From contig JAQCAD010000003.1 in the NCBI GenBank assembly GCA_027621915.1, positions 1 to 64,000 of the forward strand: DNA of 64,000 nt. The letters run 5' to 3'. Origin of the DNA: Pseudomonadota bacterium. GTDB taxonomy: Bacteria; Pseudomonadota; Gammaproteobacteria; Steroidobacterales; Woeseiaceae. The notes under the pieces were generated by a model that was not told the origin of the DNA, made no database searches, and saw only the letters and a program-made list of their open reading frames with translations. A program made the position numbers and the translations under genes. This document shows positions 63,603 to 64,000 of this stretch, one piece after another (the stretch's first letter is position 1; each line of letters starts with the position of its first letter).

Positions 63603-64000
63603 ATGCGGGACATTGCAATCAATCGAATTATGACGACCGACCCACTTACGGTTGGGCCAAATGTGTCTGTTGCGGTGGCCAGGGAGTTGCTGGAATTAAA
63701 CGGTATTCACCATTTGCCGGTTGTGGAGGATGGTGTGCTGGTCGGAATTCTGTCGTCGTCCGATCTTCTGAAACTGCACGTCTTGCGAAGACGCAAACAG
63801 GCGCTGGAAGCGATTACAGTTTCCCAGGTTATGGAAGCAGACCCGGTGACACTTGATGTTTTCGCCGACCTGATCGATGTGGCTACCAAGCTGTCCGAAG
63901 GCGGCTTTCACGCGCTGCCCGTTGTCGAGGCAGACAATGTGCTGGTCGGGATTGTGACCTCGACCGACCTGATCAATCATCTTCTGAGGCAGGTGCCGCG
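63603..64000 (+). CDS. Two-CBS-domain protein, partial
   Basis: Starts at ATG 63603 and runs open to the window's end (about 132 residues seen). Two CBS domains in tandem: 'INRIMTTDPLTVGPNVSVAVA' with 'HHLPVVEDGVLVGILSSSDLL', then 'VSQVMEADPVTLDVFADLIDVA' (in parts) with 'HALPVVEADNVLVGIVTSTDLI'. CBS pairs sense adenosine nucleotides. It may be a stand-alone CBS protein or continue into another domain. Divergent from the iron-sulfur gene, 53 bases apart. Confidence 0.82.
   Translation, partial: MRDIAINRIMTTDPLTVGPNVSVAVARELLELNGIHHLPVVEDGVLVGILSSSDLLKLHVLRRRKQALEAITVSQVMEADPVTLDVFADLIDVATKLSEGGFHALPVVEADNVLVGIVTSTDLINHLLRQVP

Overview
The window is a gene-dense stretch of a gammaproteobacterial chromosome. 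Evidence is the set of gene neighbourhoods typical of that class: miaB-ybeZ-ybeY-corC-lnt, leuS-lptE, holA-nadD-rsfS-rlmH-maf-rng-yhdP-tldD, yjgA/pmbA, rplM-rpsI, zapA-6S RNA-ygfA, and ygfB-pepP-ubiH-ubiI. Ubiquinone genes (coq7, ubiH, ubiI), LptE, Lnt and a cAMP-receptor-type regulator imply a respiring, LPS-bearing Gram-negative. Genus cannot be fixed from the sequence alone; a free-living, perhaps marine, lineage outside the Enterobacterales is my inference.

Layout. 1-8.7 kb is accessory: a broken NhaD-type antiporter gene at the left edge, a winged-helix regulator, a glyoxalase-fold protein, a MAPEG protein, the ABC-F ATPase Uup, SlyX, two small enzymes, and an overlapping lipase / ATP-grasp / cyclophilin run. 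8.7-13.5 kb holds uvrA, a major facilitator transporter and ssb. 13.6-19.1 kb is tRNA modification (miaB) followed by ybeZ-ybeY-corC-lnt. A TetR-cysC-sat sulfate-activation cassette (19.2-21.8 kb) sits between lnt and leuS. leuS-lptE is followed by about 7.4 kb of other genes (putative metalloprotein, permease, cysS, sufE, yidD, MerC-like, Trm112-like) before holA-nadD-rsfS-rlmH-maf-rng-yhdP-tldD resumes at 32.2 kb.

42.2-53.4 kb holds an ExeA-type ATPase fused to an FHA domain, purK/purE/purC, yjgA, pmbA, a YihY-type membrane protein, djlA, rpe, a CRP-like regulator and coq7. 53.6-58 kb is translation and cell division: rplM-rpsI, a tRNA-Gln(CTG) flanked by direct repeats and hairpins, rpiA, a lysine-rich histone-H1-like protein, ygfA, 6S RNA, zapA and a ZapB-like coiled coil. 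58-62.5 kb is ygfB-pepP-ubiH-ubiI. The right edge carries a cytosolic reductive-dehalogenase-like iron-sulfur protein divergent from a CBS-domain protein that runs out of the window.

I see no complete insertion sequence, prophage, CRISPR array or restriction/defence system. The least explained parts are the TetR-cysC-sat cassette with its perfect 24-bp palindrome, the repeat cluster around tRNA-Gln, the H1-like protein, the HEVCH protein after lptE, and the FHA-ATPase with its two small neighbours.
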